Source: Chloroflexota bacterium (GTDB taxonomy: Bacteria > Chloroflexota > Dehalococcoidia > Tepidiformales > Tepidiformaceae). From it: a DNA stretch of 64,000 bases. Under the pieces are notes generated by a model. It made no database searches. It was not told the DNA's origin and was given only the letters and a program-made list of their open reading frames with translations. The first letter of the stretch is position 1, and each line of letters opens with the position of its first letter. A program made the translations under genes and the position numbers. Below, in pieces: positions 29,181 to 42,004 of the stretch. Location: the NCBI GenBank assembly GCA_026702615.1, contig JAPPBY010000007.1:39712-103711 (forward strand). The letters are read 5' to 3'.

Positions 29181-30446
29181 ATGCCGAGGTTGATGCCCAT
29201 CCGGGGACTGCGGTACACGGCGAAGGCGGGGCCGCTCGACGAGCTGCTGGCGCCACCGTTCGACGTGATCGGGGAGCGGGAGCGGGAACGGCTCGCGGAG
29301 CTGTCGCCGCACAACGCCGTGCGCCTGGAGGCAGCGGGCAACGAGTACGAAGCGATTGCGGCGGAGCTGGAGCGGTGGATCGCGGAGGGCATCGTCGAGC
29401 GGGACGAAGAGCCGATGCTGTACGTCTACGAGCAGGTCTTCGTGGAGGCGGGGGTGACACGGCGGCGGCGGGCACTCATCTGTGGGGTGGAGTCACAGCC
29501 GTGGGAAGCGGGAGCAGTACTGCCGCACGAGTTCACGATGTCGGCGCCGAAGGAGGATCGCCTGCGGCTGCTGCAGGCCACGAGCACGCAGTTCAGCCCC
29601 ATCTTCATGCTGGCGCGGGACCGCTCGGGGCAACTGGCGGACCTGCTCGCGAGGACGGCGGGTGGCAGCGAGCCGGACACCTCGGGCGAGAGCGCCGACG
29701 GGGTCACGCACCATCTCTGGGTGCTGCCAGCGTATCGCGAGCAGCTGCGGCCACTGGCGCCGCTGCTCTCCGAGGCCTTCTACATCGCCGATGGGCACCA
29801 CCGCTACGAGACCTCGTTCGCGTACCGCACCTGGCTGGCGGAGCGCGACGGGACGCTCGCGAGCGACCATCCGGCGCGTTTCGTGATGGCGGGGGTCGTG
29901 CCGGTCGAGGACGAAGGGTTGGTCGTGCGACCTCTGCATCGGTACGTGCCGCGGGAGGCGCCGCCGGACTGGCGTGACCGGCTGGCGCCACTGTTCGAGA
30001 TCGAAGAGGCCGCGGCGGTCATCGAGCCCGTGGCCCTGGAGGCTATCCGGGCCAGCTCGCCGGATGCGATCGTGGCAGTGAACCTGGCGCCGGACAGCGT
30101 CCACCTGCTCCGGCCGAAGAGCGCCGAGGCCGTCGCAAGCCTCGCGCCGGCGGGCGCGACAGCGCGCTGGGCCTCGGCAGCGCCGATCCTGCTGCGGCTC
30201 GGGGTGCTGGACCCACTGTGGGCCATCAGCGACGACGAGCTACGGGCGGGGGTTGTGACGTTCACGCACGAGGTGGACGAGGTGGTCGAGGCGCTCAGTG
30301 GCGGGGGAACGGGGTTCCTGCTGCAACACGTGCCCCCGAGCGAGGTCATCGGGCTCGCGGACGGGGGGGAGCGGCTGCCGCAGAAGTCGACGTTCTACTA
30401 CCCGAAGCTGGGGACGGGGCTCGTGTTCGGGCCGCTCGCGCCCTAG
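29181..30446 (+). CDS. DUF1015 domain protein
   Basis: PIRGLRYTAKAGPLDELLAPPFDVI; IADGHHRYETSFAYR. Confidence 0.9.
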   Translation: MPRLMPIRGLRYTAKAGPLDELLAPPFDVIGERERERLAELSPHNAVRLEAAGNEYEAIAAELERWIAEGIVERDEEPMLYVYEQVFVEAGVTRRRRALICGVESQPWEAGAVLPHEFTMSAPKEDRLRLLQATSTQFSPIFMLARDRSGQLADLLARTAGGSEPDTSGESADGVTHHLWVLPAYREQLRPLAPLLSEAFYIADGHHRYETSFAYRTWLAERDGTLASDHPARFVMAGVVPVEDEGLVVRPLHRYVPREAPPDWRDRLAPLFEIEEAAAVIEPVALEAIRASSPDAIVAVNLAPDSVHLLRPKSAEAVASLAPAGATARWASAAPILLRLGVLDPLWAISDDELRAGVVTFTHEVDEVVEALSGGGTGFLLQHVPPSEVIGLADGGERLPQKSTFYYPKLGTGLVFGPLAP

Positions 30447-31000
30447 CCCTTCCCGATTCGCTTGGCCATGAGGATGTCGGGTTTGCCCGGACCATTGGCG
30501 TCGGGGATCACGCCGACCACGGAGAAGCCGCAGGCGCGATAGAAGCCGTAAGGGTGCCGGCCCGGGTTCTCGATGTTCGCGAGGTGATCGAGGGGGTTGG
30601 GATAGAGGTCGGTATCGCTCAGGGAGGTGCGCCCGTCCTCGTCGTCGGCGCCGAGGTAGAGGGTGGTGGCGCCCCGCGCGGCCACCTGCCGTTCGAGGTC
30701 GGCGACGAGCGCGCGGCCAATGCCCTCACCCTGCCGGCCAGGGTCGACGGCGAGGGGATGGAGCTCCCAGGCATGGCCGTCGTACTCGCGGATGCCGCCG
30801 ATCCACCCAACCACGACCTCGCCATCGCGGGCGACACGGCTGATGCGGTCCTCGGCGAAGGATTCGCGCACCTCGGCCTCGGCGCTGGCGAGGTCGGGCC
30901 ACGCGGGCGAGTGGCTCCGGAACGCCTCGACGACGATGCGCGCAACCTGCGCGGTGGAGTCGTCATCGACTGGGTCGAGGTCGGTGATTTCGAAGGCCAC
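30443..31000 (-). CDS. GNAT family N-acetyltransferase
   Basis: ELHPLAVDPGRQGEGIGRALVADLERQVAARG. Confidence 0.88.
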   Translation of the reverse strand: MAFEITDLDPVDDDSTAQVARIVVEAFRSHSPAWPDLASAEAEVRESFAEDRISRVARDGEVVVGWIGGIREYDGHAWELHPLAVDPGRQGEGIGRALVADLERQVAARGATTLYLGADDEDGRTSLSDTDLYPNPLDHLANIENPGRHPYGFYRACGFSVVGVIPDANGPGKPDILMAKRIGKG

Positions 31001-31014
31001 CGGTGCTCGACCTG

Positions 31015-32613
31015 CTAGAGGCGCACGAGGCGGGCGCTGGCAATGCCTTCCACGGCGGCGATCAGGTCGAGGGCGGCGGCGTCCGGCTCGTCATCGACCA
31101 TGAGAACCATGAGCGCCCGGCCGCGGGGGCTGCTGCGCCCGACGCGCATGGCGCTGATGTTGATGTCGCGGCTCCCGAGGAGCGTCCCGAGGCTGCCGAT
31201 CATGCCGGGCCGGTCCTCGTTCTCGCAGACGAGCAGGAAGCCGTTGGGGTCCGGCACGATGTCGATGTCGAGGTCGTTGATACGGACGATGGTGGGTCGC
31301 GAGTGGCTGGCGGTGCCACTGACGGTTACCTGCGCTTCGCTGCTGCCGACCCGCAGCTCGATCAGATTGTGGAACTCCTCATGGGAGGCGCGGAGGCGCT
31401 CGTCGATGGTCCAGCCCCTCGCCTCGGCGATGCTGGTGGCGTTCACGAGGTTCACGTTCTGCTCGCTGATCGGGCGGAGGAGGCCGCGAATGGCGAACGC
31501 CTTAAGGGGCGTGACGTCGTGCTCGGCGATCTCGCCGAAGAAGGAGAGGTCGATGGTCGTGAGCTGGCCGCTGAGGAGCTGGGTCGCGACCGTGCCCAGC
31601 AGCTCGGCGACGGCGATGTAGGGCCCGACGACTTCGAGAGTCTCCGGCGGCACGAGGGGGGCGTTGACGGGGTAGCGGGGCGGTCGTCCGGCGAGCACGT
31701 CGAGAACCTGCTCGGCAATGTCGACAGCGATGCGTTCCTGCGCCTCGACGGTCGAGCCGGCGAGGTGCGGGGTGACGATGATGCGTTCCTCCTCGAAGAG
31801 GGGGTGCTCTCCGGGGGGCTCGGAGGTGAACACGTCGAGGGCGGCGCCGGCGACCTTGCCGGAGCGCACGGCCTCGAGCAGGTCGTTCTCGTCGATGATG
31901 CCGCCGCGGGCCGCGTTCACAAGGCGAACGCCGTCCTTCATGGCGGCGAACTGCTCCCGCGCGATCATGCCCTGGGTGGACGCGGTGAGGGGGGTGTGAA
32001 CGCTGATGAAGTCGCTTTCGGCGTAGAGGCGGTCGAGCGCGACGGGCTGCGCGCCCAAAGCGCGCACACGTTCGACGGGAACGAACGGGTCGTGGGCGAC
32101 CACGTTCATTTCGAAGGCGAGGGCACGACGGGCCATCTCCGAGCCGATGGGACCGAATCCGACGAGTCCGAGAGTGTGGCCGCGAAGCTCTGCGCCCATG
32201 AAGTCGCGCCGGCGCCACTCGCCGCCACGCAGGGAGCGGTCGGCACGGGGGATGTGGCGGGCGAGGGCGGTAAGCAGGGCGAAGGCGTGTTCGGCGGCCG
32301 CAATCGTGTTGCCGCGCGGCGCATTTACGACGACGATGCCGCGCTCGGTTGCGGCCTCCAGGTCGACGTTGTCCACACCGGTGCCGGCACGGGCCACGAT
32401 CTGGAGGCGGCCGGCGTTGGAGAGGGCGTCGGCGGTGACCTTGGCCTCACTGCGCACGACCAGGGCCTCGTAGCCTGCAAGGGCCTCGCGGAACTCGCCG
32501 GGGGAGAGGCCGGTGCGGACGTCGACCTCGGCCTCTTGCTTGAGCAGGGCGATGCCCTCGTCCGCGATGGGGTCGGCGACGAGGACTCGGGGGCGGGGGC
32601 CGGGTTCGGTCAC
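31015..32613 (-). CDS. serA: D-3-phosphoglycerate dehydrogenase (with ACT domain)
   Basis: VARAGTGVDNVDLEAATERGIVVVNAPRGNT; LGLVGFGPIGSEMARRA; C-terminal ACT region. Confidence 0.95.
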   Translation of the reverse strand: MTEPGPRPRVLVADPIADEGIALLKQEAEVDVRTGLSPGEFREALAGYEALVVRSEAKVTADALSNAGRLQIVARAGTGVDNVDLEAATERGIVVVNAPRGNTIAAAEHAFALLTALARHIPRADRSLRGGEWRRRDFMGAELRGHTLGLVGFGPIGSEMARRALAFEMNVVAHDPFVPVERVRALGAQPVALDRLYAESDFISVHTPLTASTQGMIAREQFAAMKDGVRLVNAARGGIIDENDLLEAVRSGKVAGAALDVFTSEPPGEHPLFEEERIIVTPHLAGSTVEAQERIAVDIAEQVLDVLAGRPPRYPVNAPLVPPETLEVVGPYIAVAELLGTVATQLLSGQLTTIDLSFFGEIAEHDVTPLKAFAIRGLLRPISEQNVNLVNATSIAEARGWTIDERLRASHEEFHNLIELRVGSSEAQVTVSGTASHSRPTIVRINDLDIDIVPDPNGFLLVCENEDRPGMIGSLGTLLGSRDINISAMRVGRSSPRGRALMVLMVDDEPDAAALDLIAAVEGIASARLVRL

Positions 32614-32624
32614 GACGGGCTCTT

Positions 32625-33731
32625 CTAGACCGTGGCCCGGGCGGGGGTCTCGGCGAGGAGGCGTTCGACCACGTCGAGGGCGGCGGCAATGTCCTCCTGC
32701 GTGAAGTAGCCCAGGTGGCCGACGCGGAAGATCTTGCCGCGGAGGCTCTGCTGACCGCCGCCGAGGACGACACCGAACTCCTCGCGGGCGCGCTTCGCGA
32801 TGGCCGAGCCATCGACATCGTCGGGCCAGCGCACGGCGGTGACCGTGTCGGAGGCGAAGCGCTCGTCCTGCGCGAACAGCTCAAGGCCCATCGCGCGGAC
32901 ACGGTCGCGGGTGTACTGGGCGACGGCGTGGTGGCGGCTGTAGATGCCTTCCAGCCCCTCGGCGCGGATGGATTCGAAGGCCTTATCGAGGCCGTAGAAG
33001 ATCGAAAGCGCCGGGGTCCACGGCGTCTGGGCGCTCTCCAGCGAGCTGCGGGCTCGGCTCAGGTCGAAGTAGAAGCGCGGCATCGTCGCGGTTTCGCAGG
33101 CTTCCCAGGCGCGCTCGCTGAGCCAGAGGAACGCGAGTCCAGGCGGGACCATCCAGCCCTTCTGGGAGCCGCTCACAAGGACGTCGATGCCCCAGCGCTC
33201 GGCCGGACAGGGGATGGAGGAGACGCTGCTGACGCCATCGACGATCAGCAACTGGCCGCGCTCTCGGACGGCCGCGCCGATGGCCTCGAGCGGATTGGTG
33301 ATGCCGGTCGAGGTCTCGTTGTGCGTGACGAGGACGGCCTTGATGGAGGGATCCGCGTTGAGGCGCCGGGCGACCTCGTCCGGGTCGGCGGCGGCGCCCC
33401 ACTCGATCTCGTAGCGCTCGACCTCGGCGCCGTAGGTCTCGGCGATGGAGGCAAGGCGGTTGCCGAAGACGCCTATGGAGACGGCGAGGACGCGGTCGCC
33501 GGGGCTGAGCGTGTTGACGACGGCGGCTTCGAGGCCGCCGGTCCCGGAAGCCGTAATCGTGAGAACGTCCGTGGAGACGCCGAAGACCCAGTTCAGTCCC
33601 TCGGTGACGCGCTTGATGATGTCCGCGAACTCCGGTCCGCGGTGATTCATCATGGGCCCGCCAACGGCTTCGAGGACATCGTCGGGGCACGGGGTCGGTC
33701 CAGGGATGCGGAGGTTCACGGCTCTTCCCAT
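32625..33731 (-). CDS. Class V (AGAT-like) aminotransferase
   Basis: IPGPTPCPDDVLEAVGGPMMNHRGPEF; VDVLVSGSQKGWM PLP-lysine motif. Confidence 0.9.
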   Translation of the reverse strand: MGRAVNLRIPGPTPCPDDVLEAVGGPMMNHRGPEFADIIKRVTEGLNWVFGVSTDVLTITASGTGGLEAAVVNTLSPGDRVLAVSIGVFGNRLASIAETYGAEVERYEIEWGAAADPDEVARRLNADPSIKAVLVTHNETSTGITNPLEAIGAAVRERGQLLIVDGVSSVSSIPCPAERWGIDVLVSGSQKGWMVPPGLAFLWLSERAWEACETATMPRFYFDLSRARSSLESAQTPWTPALSIFYGLDKAFESIRAEGLEGIYSRHHAVAQYTRDRVRAMGLELFAQDERFASDTVTAVRWPDDVDGSAIAKRAREEFGVVLGGGQQSLRGKIFRVGHLGYFTQEDIAAALDVVERLLAETPARATV

Positions 33732-33810
33732 CGAGGTGTCTTCCCAAAGATTCTGGCGCAGCCCGCGCCTACGAACACGATCGGATGCCGGTCCGCGTTA
33801 AGATCACGAC

Positions 33811-35181
33811 ATGTCGTCGACCTTTCGCGCGATTCCAAGCGTCGATGCGGTGCTGGGCGAGCTGCGCAGCAATGGCTCGTGGCCGCACGCGCTCGCCGTG
33901 GAGGCGGCGCGCACGGCAATCGAGCGGGCGCGGGAGGCGGTGAAGGAGGGGGCGGAGGCGCCCGACGTCGCGACCATCTCGGCCGAGGCGGAGGCGATCC
34001 TGGAGGAGCTGGCACGCCCGTCGCTGCGCCGGGTCGTGAACGCGACGGGCGTCATCCTGCAGACCAACCTGGGGCGGGCGCCGCTGAGCGAGCGGGCGAT
34101 GGCGGCGATGGCCGAGGCCGCCCGCGACTACACGAATCTCGAATTCGACGTGGCGGAGGGGAGCCGGGGCAGCCGGCACGAGCACGTGCGCGACCTGCTG
34201 CGGCGGACAACGGGCGCGGACGACGGGCTGGCGGTGAACAACAACGCGGCGGCGCTGCTGATGGCGCTGCACGTGTTCGCGCGAGGGCGGGAGGTGATCG
34301 TGTCGCGCGGGGAGGCGGTGGAGATCGGGGGGCGCTTCCGCATTCCCGACGTCCTGCGGGAGAGCGGGGCGGAACTAGTGGAGGTGGGGACGACGAACCG
34401 GACCTACGCCGAGGACTACGCGAACGCCATCACCGATGAGACGGCGGCGATCCTGCGGGTGCACCGCTCGAACTTCCAGGTCACGGGGTTCACCGCCCGA
34501 CCCGAGCTCGGGGATCTGGCGGCGCTGGCACGGGAGCACGGCGTGCTGCTGCTGGACGACCTCGGGAGCGGGTGCCTGATCGAGACGGGCGATTACGGCG
34601 TCGAGCACGAGCCAACGGTGCGGGAGAGCCTCGACGGCGGGGCCGACCTGACGCTGTTCAGCGGGGACAAGCTGCTGGGCGGGCCGCAGTGCGGCCTGAT
34701 AGTGGGGCAGGGAGAGCGGGTGGCAACGCTGCGGCGCCATCCGCTGGCACGCGCCCTGCGAGTCGACAAACTCACGATCGCGGCGCTCAACGCGACGCTG
34801 ATGGCGTACGTGGGAGGCACCGAGCGCGAGGAGATCCCGGTCTGGCGGATGCTGGCGCTGGAGCGGGAGCAGCTGGAGCCGCGCGCGCGGGCATGGGCGG
34901 AGGCCGGGGAAGGCCGCGTGGTGGAGTCCCGCTCGATGATCGGGGGCGGGGCGGCGCCAGGGGCGGGGCGGACGACCTGGTGCGCGGCGCTGCAGGGGAC
35001 GCAGGGCGGGGAGGGGCTGGCACGATTGTTGCGGGAGGCGGACCCGCCGATCGTGGCGCGGGTGGAGTCGGGCGAGACGCTGCTCGACCCCCGTACCGTG
35101 GCCGAGAGTGACGACAAGCACGTCACGGCCACGATTCAGGCGCTGCTCCGGGCGCAATCGTCAGGCGGCACACACTCGTAA
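33811..35181 (+). CDS. selA: L-seryl-tRNA(Sec) selenium transferase
   Basis: VVNATGVILQTNLGRAPLSE, LDDLGSGCL, FSGDKLLGGPQCGLIVG. Confidence 0.93.
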   Translation: MSSTFRAIPSVDAVLGELRSNGSWPHALAVEAARTAIERAREAVKEGAEAPDVATISAEAEAILEELARPSLRRVVNATGVILQTNLGRAPLSERAMAAMAEAARDYTNLEFDVAEGSRGSRHEHVRDLLRRTTGADDGLAVNNNAAALLMALHVFARGREVIVSRGEAVEIGGRFRIPDVLRESGAELVEVGTTNRTYAEDYANAITDETAAILRVHRSNFQVTGFTARPELGDLAALAREHGVLLLDDLGSGCLIETGDYGVEHEPTVRESLDGGADLTLFSGDKLLGGPQCGLIVGQGERVATLRRHPLARALRVDKLTIAALNATLMAYVGGTEREEIPVWRMLALEREQLEPRARAWAEAGEGRVVESRSMIGGGAAPGAGRTTWCAALQGTQGGEGLARLLREADPPIVARVESGETLLDPRTVAESDDKHVTATIQALLRAQSSGGTHS

Positions 35182-35191
35182 CGCGGGACCG

Positions 35192-35252
35192 TTGACCCCC
35201 TCAGAAGGCGGGGTATAGAGTGCGCCGCATCCGTATGTTCGATTTTTCACAA
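35192..35252 (+). promoter_or_regulatory. Candidate rex promoter (TTGACC-N16-TATAGA) followed by imperfect Rex-like site TGTTCGATTTTTCACA
   Basis: -35 35192-35197, -10 35214-35219; right half-site TTCACAA is perfect, left half degenerate. Confidence 0.45.
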
Positions 35253-35305
35253 CCGCTGGCCGCCTGAGCGGCGCGGGGGCGCGAGCAGGAGGGCCGGCCC
35301 GCCGA

Positions 35306-35944
35306 ATGACCTCTGACATCCCCGAGGTTGTCATCAACCGGTTGCCGCTCTACGCGCGGGCGCTGACAACGCTTGCGGCGGCGGGGGAGACGGTGGTCAG
35401 CTCGCAGACGCTCGGCGAACAGCTCGACGTGACGCCGGCGCAGATTCGCAAGGACCTGAGCTACTTCGGGCGCTTCGGCAAGCAAGGCCGCGGCTACAAC
35501 GTAGACGACCTGCTGGACCGGCTGCGCGCGATTCTCGGGTTGGACCGGTCGTGGAGCGTGTGCGTGGTCGGAATCGGGAGGCTGGGCCAGGCGATCCTGG
35601 AGTACGACGGGTTCGCCCAGCAGGGGTTCGACACGGTGGCGGCCTTCGATGCCGCGCCCGACGTCGCGGGGCGGACGATCCAGGGCATCGAGGTGCGTTC
35701 GATGGACGACCTGGAGGACTACCTCACCACCGAGCAGGTCGACATCGCGGTGGTGGCGGTGCCGGCAGAGGCGGCGCAGGCAGTCGTCGACCGGCTGGTC
35801 GAGAGCGGCGTGCACGCCATCCTGAACTACGCGCCGATCTCGGCGCACGTGCCGGAGGGCGTCTCGATCCGGCAGATCGATCCGGTCGTGATGATGCAGG
35901 GGATGACCTATTACCTGAAGGAGCTCGCGCCGAACGCAGGTTAG
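35306..35944 (+). CDS. rex: Redox-sensing transcriptional repressor Rex
   Basis: LGEQLDVTPAQIRKDLSYFGRFGKQGRGYNV; VVGIGRLGQAIL. Confidence 0.96.
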   Translation: MTSDIPEVVINRLPLYARALTTLAAAGETVVSSQTLGEQLDVTPAQIRKDLSYFGRFGKQGRGYNVDDLLDRLRAILGLDRSWSVCVVGIGRLGQAILEYDGFAQQGFDTVAAFDAAPDVAGRTIQGIEVRSMDDLEDYLTTEQVDIAVVAVPAEAAQAVVDRLVESGVHAILNYAPISAHVPEGVSIRQIDPVVMMQGMTYYLKELAPNAG

Positions 35945-36534
35945 GCGCTCTTCACGGACGGTTCGGCCAGTCTCACGCGCTCCAGGAAAGGGTCCACCTC
36001 GGCAGGGGAGCGGAGGCGGATGAACCGCGTTCCTTCCCACTGCTGGTCGGTCATGGCGGCGGCGTAATCGACACGGCGGCGGCGGTGGCTCTTGAGGGTC
36101 CACCAGATGAGGGAGCGATCCCAGGGCAGGAAGTGCTCCCAGAAGCGCTCGCGGTTCGTGCCCCAGAGGAGCTCCCGTGTGCGCCAGCGACGGAACGAGC
36201 GCGCGAGCGTACGGGGAAGCGTGACGCGCAGGGGGAAATCGAGCCAGACGACGGTGTCGGCGGCGGCCCAGACGATAGGCCTGACGATGCGGCCGTAGTT
36301 CCCGTCGATGACCCAGCCAGGCTCAGCGACGGCCCCGTGCACCTGCTCCAAAAAGACATCGTCGGGGGTGGGGGTCCAGTTCGGCTGCCAGCTGAGGGAG
36401 TCGAGCTCGACATGGCGCAACCCGAGCCGCTCGGCGAGAGCGCCGGCGACGGTGGTCTTACCGGAGCAGCTATCGCCGACCACGCTGATGTTCGGCCCGA
36501 TGGCGACGGGCCCTGCGGAAGGGTTTTCAGACAC
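35941..36534 (-). CDS. P-loop NTPase, adenylate kinase/topology modulation-like
   Basis: ISVVGDSCSGKTTVAGALAERLGLRHVELDSLSW; GTG start. Confidence 0.82.
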   Translation of the reverse strand: MSENPSAGPVAIGPNISVVGDSCSGKTTVAGALAERLGLRHVELDSLSWQPNWTPTPDDVFLEQVHGAVAEPGWVIDGNYGRIVRPIVWAAADTVVWLDFPLRVTLPRTLARSFRRWRTRELLWGTNRERFWEHFLPWDRSLIWWTLKSHRRRRVDYAAAMTDQQWEGTRFIRLRSPAEVDPFLERVRLAEPSVKSA

Positions 36535-36551
36535 GAAGAATCGAGGGTAGG

Positions 36552-37613
36552 TCAGCGATCGGGTTGGGGGAAGAGGCCCACGAGCTGCTCCTCCTCGGTG
36601 GGGAGGCTGCGCTCGATGATCTCGAGGTGGTCGAGGGCGATGGCGGCGCCGACGGCGACGCATTCGAGGGGGCTGTCCGCCACGTAGCAGGGGACGCCGG
36701 TTTCCTGCGTGAGGAGCTCGTCGAAGTGGCGGAGGAGAGCGCCGCCTCCGGTCAGCACGATGCCGTGGTCGATGACGTCGGCGGCGAGCTCCGGGGGCGT
36801 GCGTTCGAGGACGCTGCGCACGGCCTGGATGATCTGTCCGAGGGAATCCTGGATCGCCTGTGCGATCTCGTCGCTGTTGAGGGTGATGGTGCGGGGGAGG
36901 CCGCTGAGCTGGTCGCGGCCGCGAACCTGCGTCGAGATGCCCTCGTCGAGGGGGATGGCGGAGCCGATCGCGATCTTGATCTCCTCGGCGGTGCTTTCGC
37001 CGATGACGAGGTTGTGGCGGCGGCGGACGAAGGCCTGGATGGCCTCGTCGATGCGGTCGCCGGCGACGCGGACGGACTCGCTTACGACGATGCCGTAGAG
37101 GGAGATGACCGCGGCCTCGGTGCGGCCCCCACCGATGTTCACGATCATGTTGCCGCGGGGCGTGCCCACGGGGACGCCAGCGCCGATAGCCGCCGCGAGG
37201 GGCTCGGGGACGAGGTGGGCGGGACGGCGGGCGCCGGCCTGCTCGGCGGCATCGCGCACAGCGCGCTGCTCGACGCTGGTCACGCCGGCGGGAACGGTCA
37301 CCATGATCTCGGGGCGAATGAGGTTGAAGCGGCCGGTCACGACGCCGATGAAGTAGCGCATCATCGCCTCGGTCGTGAGGTAGTCGGCAATGACGCCCTC
37401 GCGCATGGGGCGAATGATGCTGAGGGCGCCGGGCGTGCGGCCCTGCATCATGCGGGCCTCGGCGCCGACCGCGACGATGGCATCATCACGATTATGTCGC
37501 GCAACGACCGACGGTTCGTTCACGACGATGCCCTGACCCTGCACGAAGACGAGGATGTTAGCGGTGCCGAGGTCGATGCCGGCGCGCGTGTTCGAGAGGA
37601 AGCCAAACGCCAT
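36552..37613 (-). CDS. mreB: Rod shape-determining protein MreB/Mbl
   Basis: [52 protein letters not shown]. Confidence 0.95.
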   Translation of the reverse strand: MAFGFLSNTRAGIDLGTANILVFVQGQGIVVNEPSVVARHNRDDAIVAVGAEARMMQGRTPGALSIIRPMREGVIADYLTTEAMMRYFIGVVTGRFNLIRPEIMVTVPAGVTSVEQRAVRDAAEQAGARRPAHLVPEPLAAAIGAGVPVGTPRGNMIVNIGGGRTEAAVISLYGIVVSESVRVAGDRIDEAIQAFVRRRHNLVIGESTAEEIKIAIGSAIPLDEGISTQVRGRDQLSGLPRTITLNSDEIAQAIQDSLGQIIQAVRSVLERTPPELAADVIDHGIVLTGGGALLRHFDELLTQETGVPCYVADSPLECVAVGAAIALDHLEIIERSLPTEEEQLVGLFPQPDR

Positions 37614-37618
37614 ACGGA

Positions 37619-38893
37619 CTACACCCGCTCCAGCTCGGCGCCGAGGCCGCGCAGCTTCTCGTCGAGGCGCTCGTACTTGCGGTCGAGGTGGTAGATGTCG
37701 TCAATGACGGTCGTGCCGCTGGCGGCAAGGGCGGCGAGGAGGACGGCGGCCCCGGCGCGCACGTCGAGAGCGCGGGCGCGGGCGCCGTGGAGGGGCGTGG
37801 GGCCGCTGACGATGGCGGACGAGCCCGTGCTGATGATTTCGGCGCCCATCTTGCGGAGTTCGTCGACGTAGAGCATGCGGTTGTCGAAGACGCGCTCGTG
37901 GATGATGGAGACGCCATCGGCCTGGGTGAGGAGGGCGCCCATGGGGGCGTGAAGGTCGGTGGGGAGGCCCGGGTAGGGGAGGGCCTGGAAGCCGACGGGG
38001 ACGAGCCGCCCCCCGACGGCGACGCGCAGGGAACCCTCCCGCGCCTCGACGGTGGCGCCGGCAGCGCGGAGCTTCGTGATGAGGGCGTCCATCACGGCTA
38101 CGGGGGCGTCGACGAGCTCGACGTCACCGTGAGTCATGGCGGCGGCGATGGCAAAGGTGCCTGCCTCGATGCGGTCGGGGACGAGGGCGAAGGTCGTGCC
38201 GTGGAGGCGCTCGACGCCCTCGATCGCGATGACCTGGGTGCCGACGCCGGAGATGCGCGCGCCCATCGAGTTGAGCAAGGCGGCGAGCGCCTGGACCTCG
38301 GGTTCGGTGGCGGCGTTGATGATGGTCGTCTCGCCCCGAGCGAGCGTGGCGGCGAGCATGAGGTTCTGGGTCCCGGAGACGGAGGGGTAGTCGGCGAAGA
38401 CGCGGGTTCCGGCGAGGCCCCGCGGAGCGCGGGCCTGGTAGTGCTCGCCGACGCGGTCGATGGTGGCGCCCATCGCCACGAAGCCGTCGAGGTGAACGGC
38501 GATGGGGCGCTGGCCGATGACGTCACCGCCGGGTGGCGGGAGGGCGGCGAAGCCGTGGCGGGCGAGGAGTGGGCCCATCACCTGGAAAGAGGCGCGGTTC
38601 TCCGAGACGAGGTCGATGGGGGCCTTGAGGGTGCCGACCTTCGAGGCGTTGATCTCGACGCGGTTGGGCTCGGGGCGTTCGACGGTGGCGCCGAGGTGCG
38701 CGAGCAGCCCGGCGAGGGAATCGATATCGGAGACGGCGGGGACGTTCTCGAGGACGACGGTCTCGTCGGTGAGGAGGGCGGCGCACATCGAGGCGAGGGC
38801 TGCGTTCGCCGAGCCGGAGATGCGCACGGACCCGCTGAGGACAGCGCCACCGCGCACCTGGTAGCGGGAGCCGTGCCCGCGCCTGGAATCCAT
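37619..38893 (-). CDS. murA: UDP-N-acetylglucosamine 1-carboxyvinyltransferase
   Basis: [48 protein letters not shown]. Confidence 0.94.
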   Translation of the reverse strand: MDSRRGHGSRYQVRGGAVLSGSVRISGSANAALASMCAALLTDETVVLENVPAVSDIDSLAGLLAHLGATVERPEPNRVEINASKVGTLKAPIDLVSENRASFQVMGPLLARHGFAALPPPGGDVIGQRPIAVHLDGFVAMGATIDRVGEHYQARAPRGLAGTRVFADYPSVSGTQNLMLAATLARGETTIINAATEPEVQALAALLNSMGARISGVGTQVIAIEGVERLHGTTFALVPDRIEAGTFAIAAAMTHGDVELVDAPVAVMDALITKLRAAGATVEAREGSLRVAVGGRLVPVGFQALPYPGLPTDLHAPMGALLTQADGVSIIHERVFDNRMLYVDELRKMGAEIISTGSSAIVSGPTPLHGARARALDVRAGAAVLLAALAASGTTVIDDIYHLDRKYERLDEKLRGLGAELERV

Positions 38894-39005
38894 CTGGGTT
38901 TCAGTATGGGGAGAGGCCGAATCTGCCGCAATCGAGAAACGGTCGTCTCGAAGGTCCGACCGGCGGGCAACAGTCTGGGTATGCTCCAGCGACCGGAGGG
39001 GAACC

Positions 39006-39371
39006 GTGACGGAGATTCGACCCTGCTTTGCCGCCTTTCACGTAGAAGACCTGGAGGCTTCGGCGCGGTTCTACCGGGATGGCCTCGGCATTGACCTGAA
39101 GCCGAGTCACGACCCGCCCCACGAGGAGATCTCGTGGCACGACCCGTACTTCCACTTCGCCCTGTTTCCGAAGGAAGCGCCGCGTGAGCCCGCCCTCGGC
39201 CTCTTCGTCGAGGACCTCGATCTCGCGCACGAGCGGCTTGTCGGGATGGGGGCGAAGGTCGCTCGGGCGCCGTACGTGGCGCCGTGGGGCCGGGAGGCGC
39301 GTTACCTCGACCCGGACGGCAACCTGATCAGCATCACCGAGCGGAAGACGCACCGCACGCAGGGTCAGTAG
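39006..39371 (+). CDS. Glyoxalase/bleomycin resistance (VOC) superfamily protein
   Basis: CFAAFHVEDLEASARFYRDGLGIDL; YLDPDGNLISI. Confidence 0.88.
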   Translation: MTEIRPCFAAFHVEDLEASARFYRDGLGIDLKPSHDPPHEEISWHDPYFHFALFPKEAPREPALGLFVEDLDLAHERLVGMGAKVARAPYVAPWGREARYLDPDGNLISITERKTHRTQGQ

Positions 39372-39381
39372 GGGGCGCGGC

Positions 39382-39827
39382 CTAGCCTCCTGGCATGGGT
39401 GGGCCGGGGCGACGGCGGCGACGCTCGGCCACGCGCAGGCGCAGGAGGGCGCGCTGCATGGACGCCTGGGCGCGCGCGAGGTCCACTTCGCTCACACCCT
39501 CTTCGCGGGCGCCGGCGAGCTGCTCCTCGGCGCGGCGGCGGGCCTGCTCGGCGCGATCCACGTCGATTTCCTCCGCGGCCTCCGCAACGTCGGCGAGTAC
39601 GGTGACGTGGTTGCTGTGCACCTCGAGGAAGCCGCCGCCGATGGCGAAAGCGGACTCCTCGTTACCGCGCCGGAAGATGAGCTCGCCGTAGTCGAGCGTC
39701 GTCATGAGCGGGGCATGGCGAGGCAGAATCGCGAGCTGGCCCTCGCTACCGGGGGCAATGAGCACCTCGACGTCCTCTTCGGTGCGGACGACGCGCTCAG
39801 CGGTGACGATCTCGACGAAGAGCGGCA

Positions 39828-39828
<1 letters not shown>
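39382..39828 (-). CDS. atpC: ATP synthase epsilon subunit
   Basis: EIVTAERVVRTEEDVEVLIAPGSEGQLAILPRHAPLMTTL. Confidence 0.94.
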
Positions 39829-42000
<2,172 letters not shown>

Positions 42001-42004
<4 letters not shown>

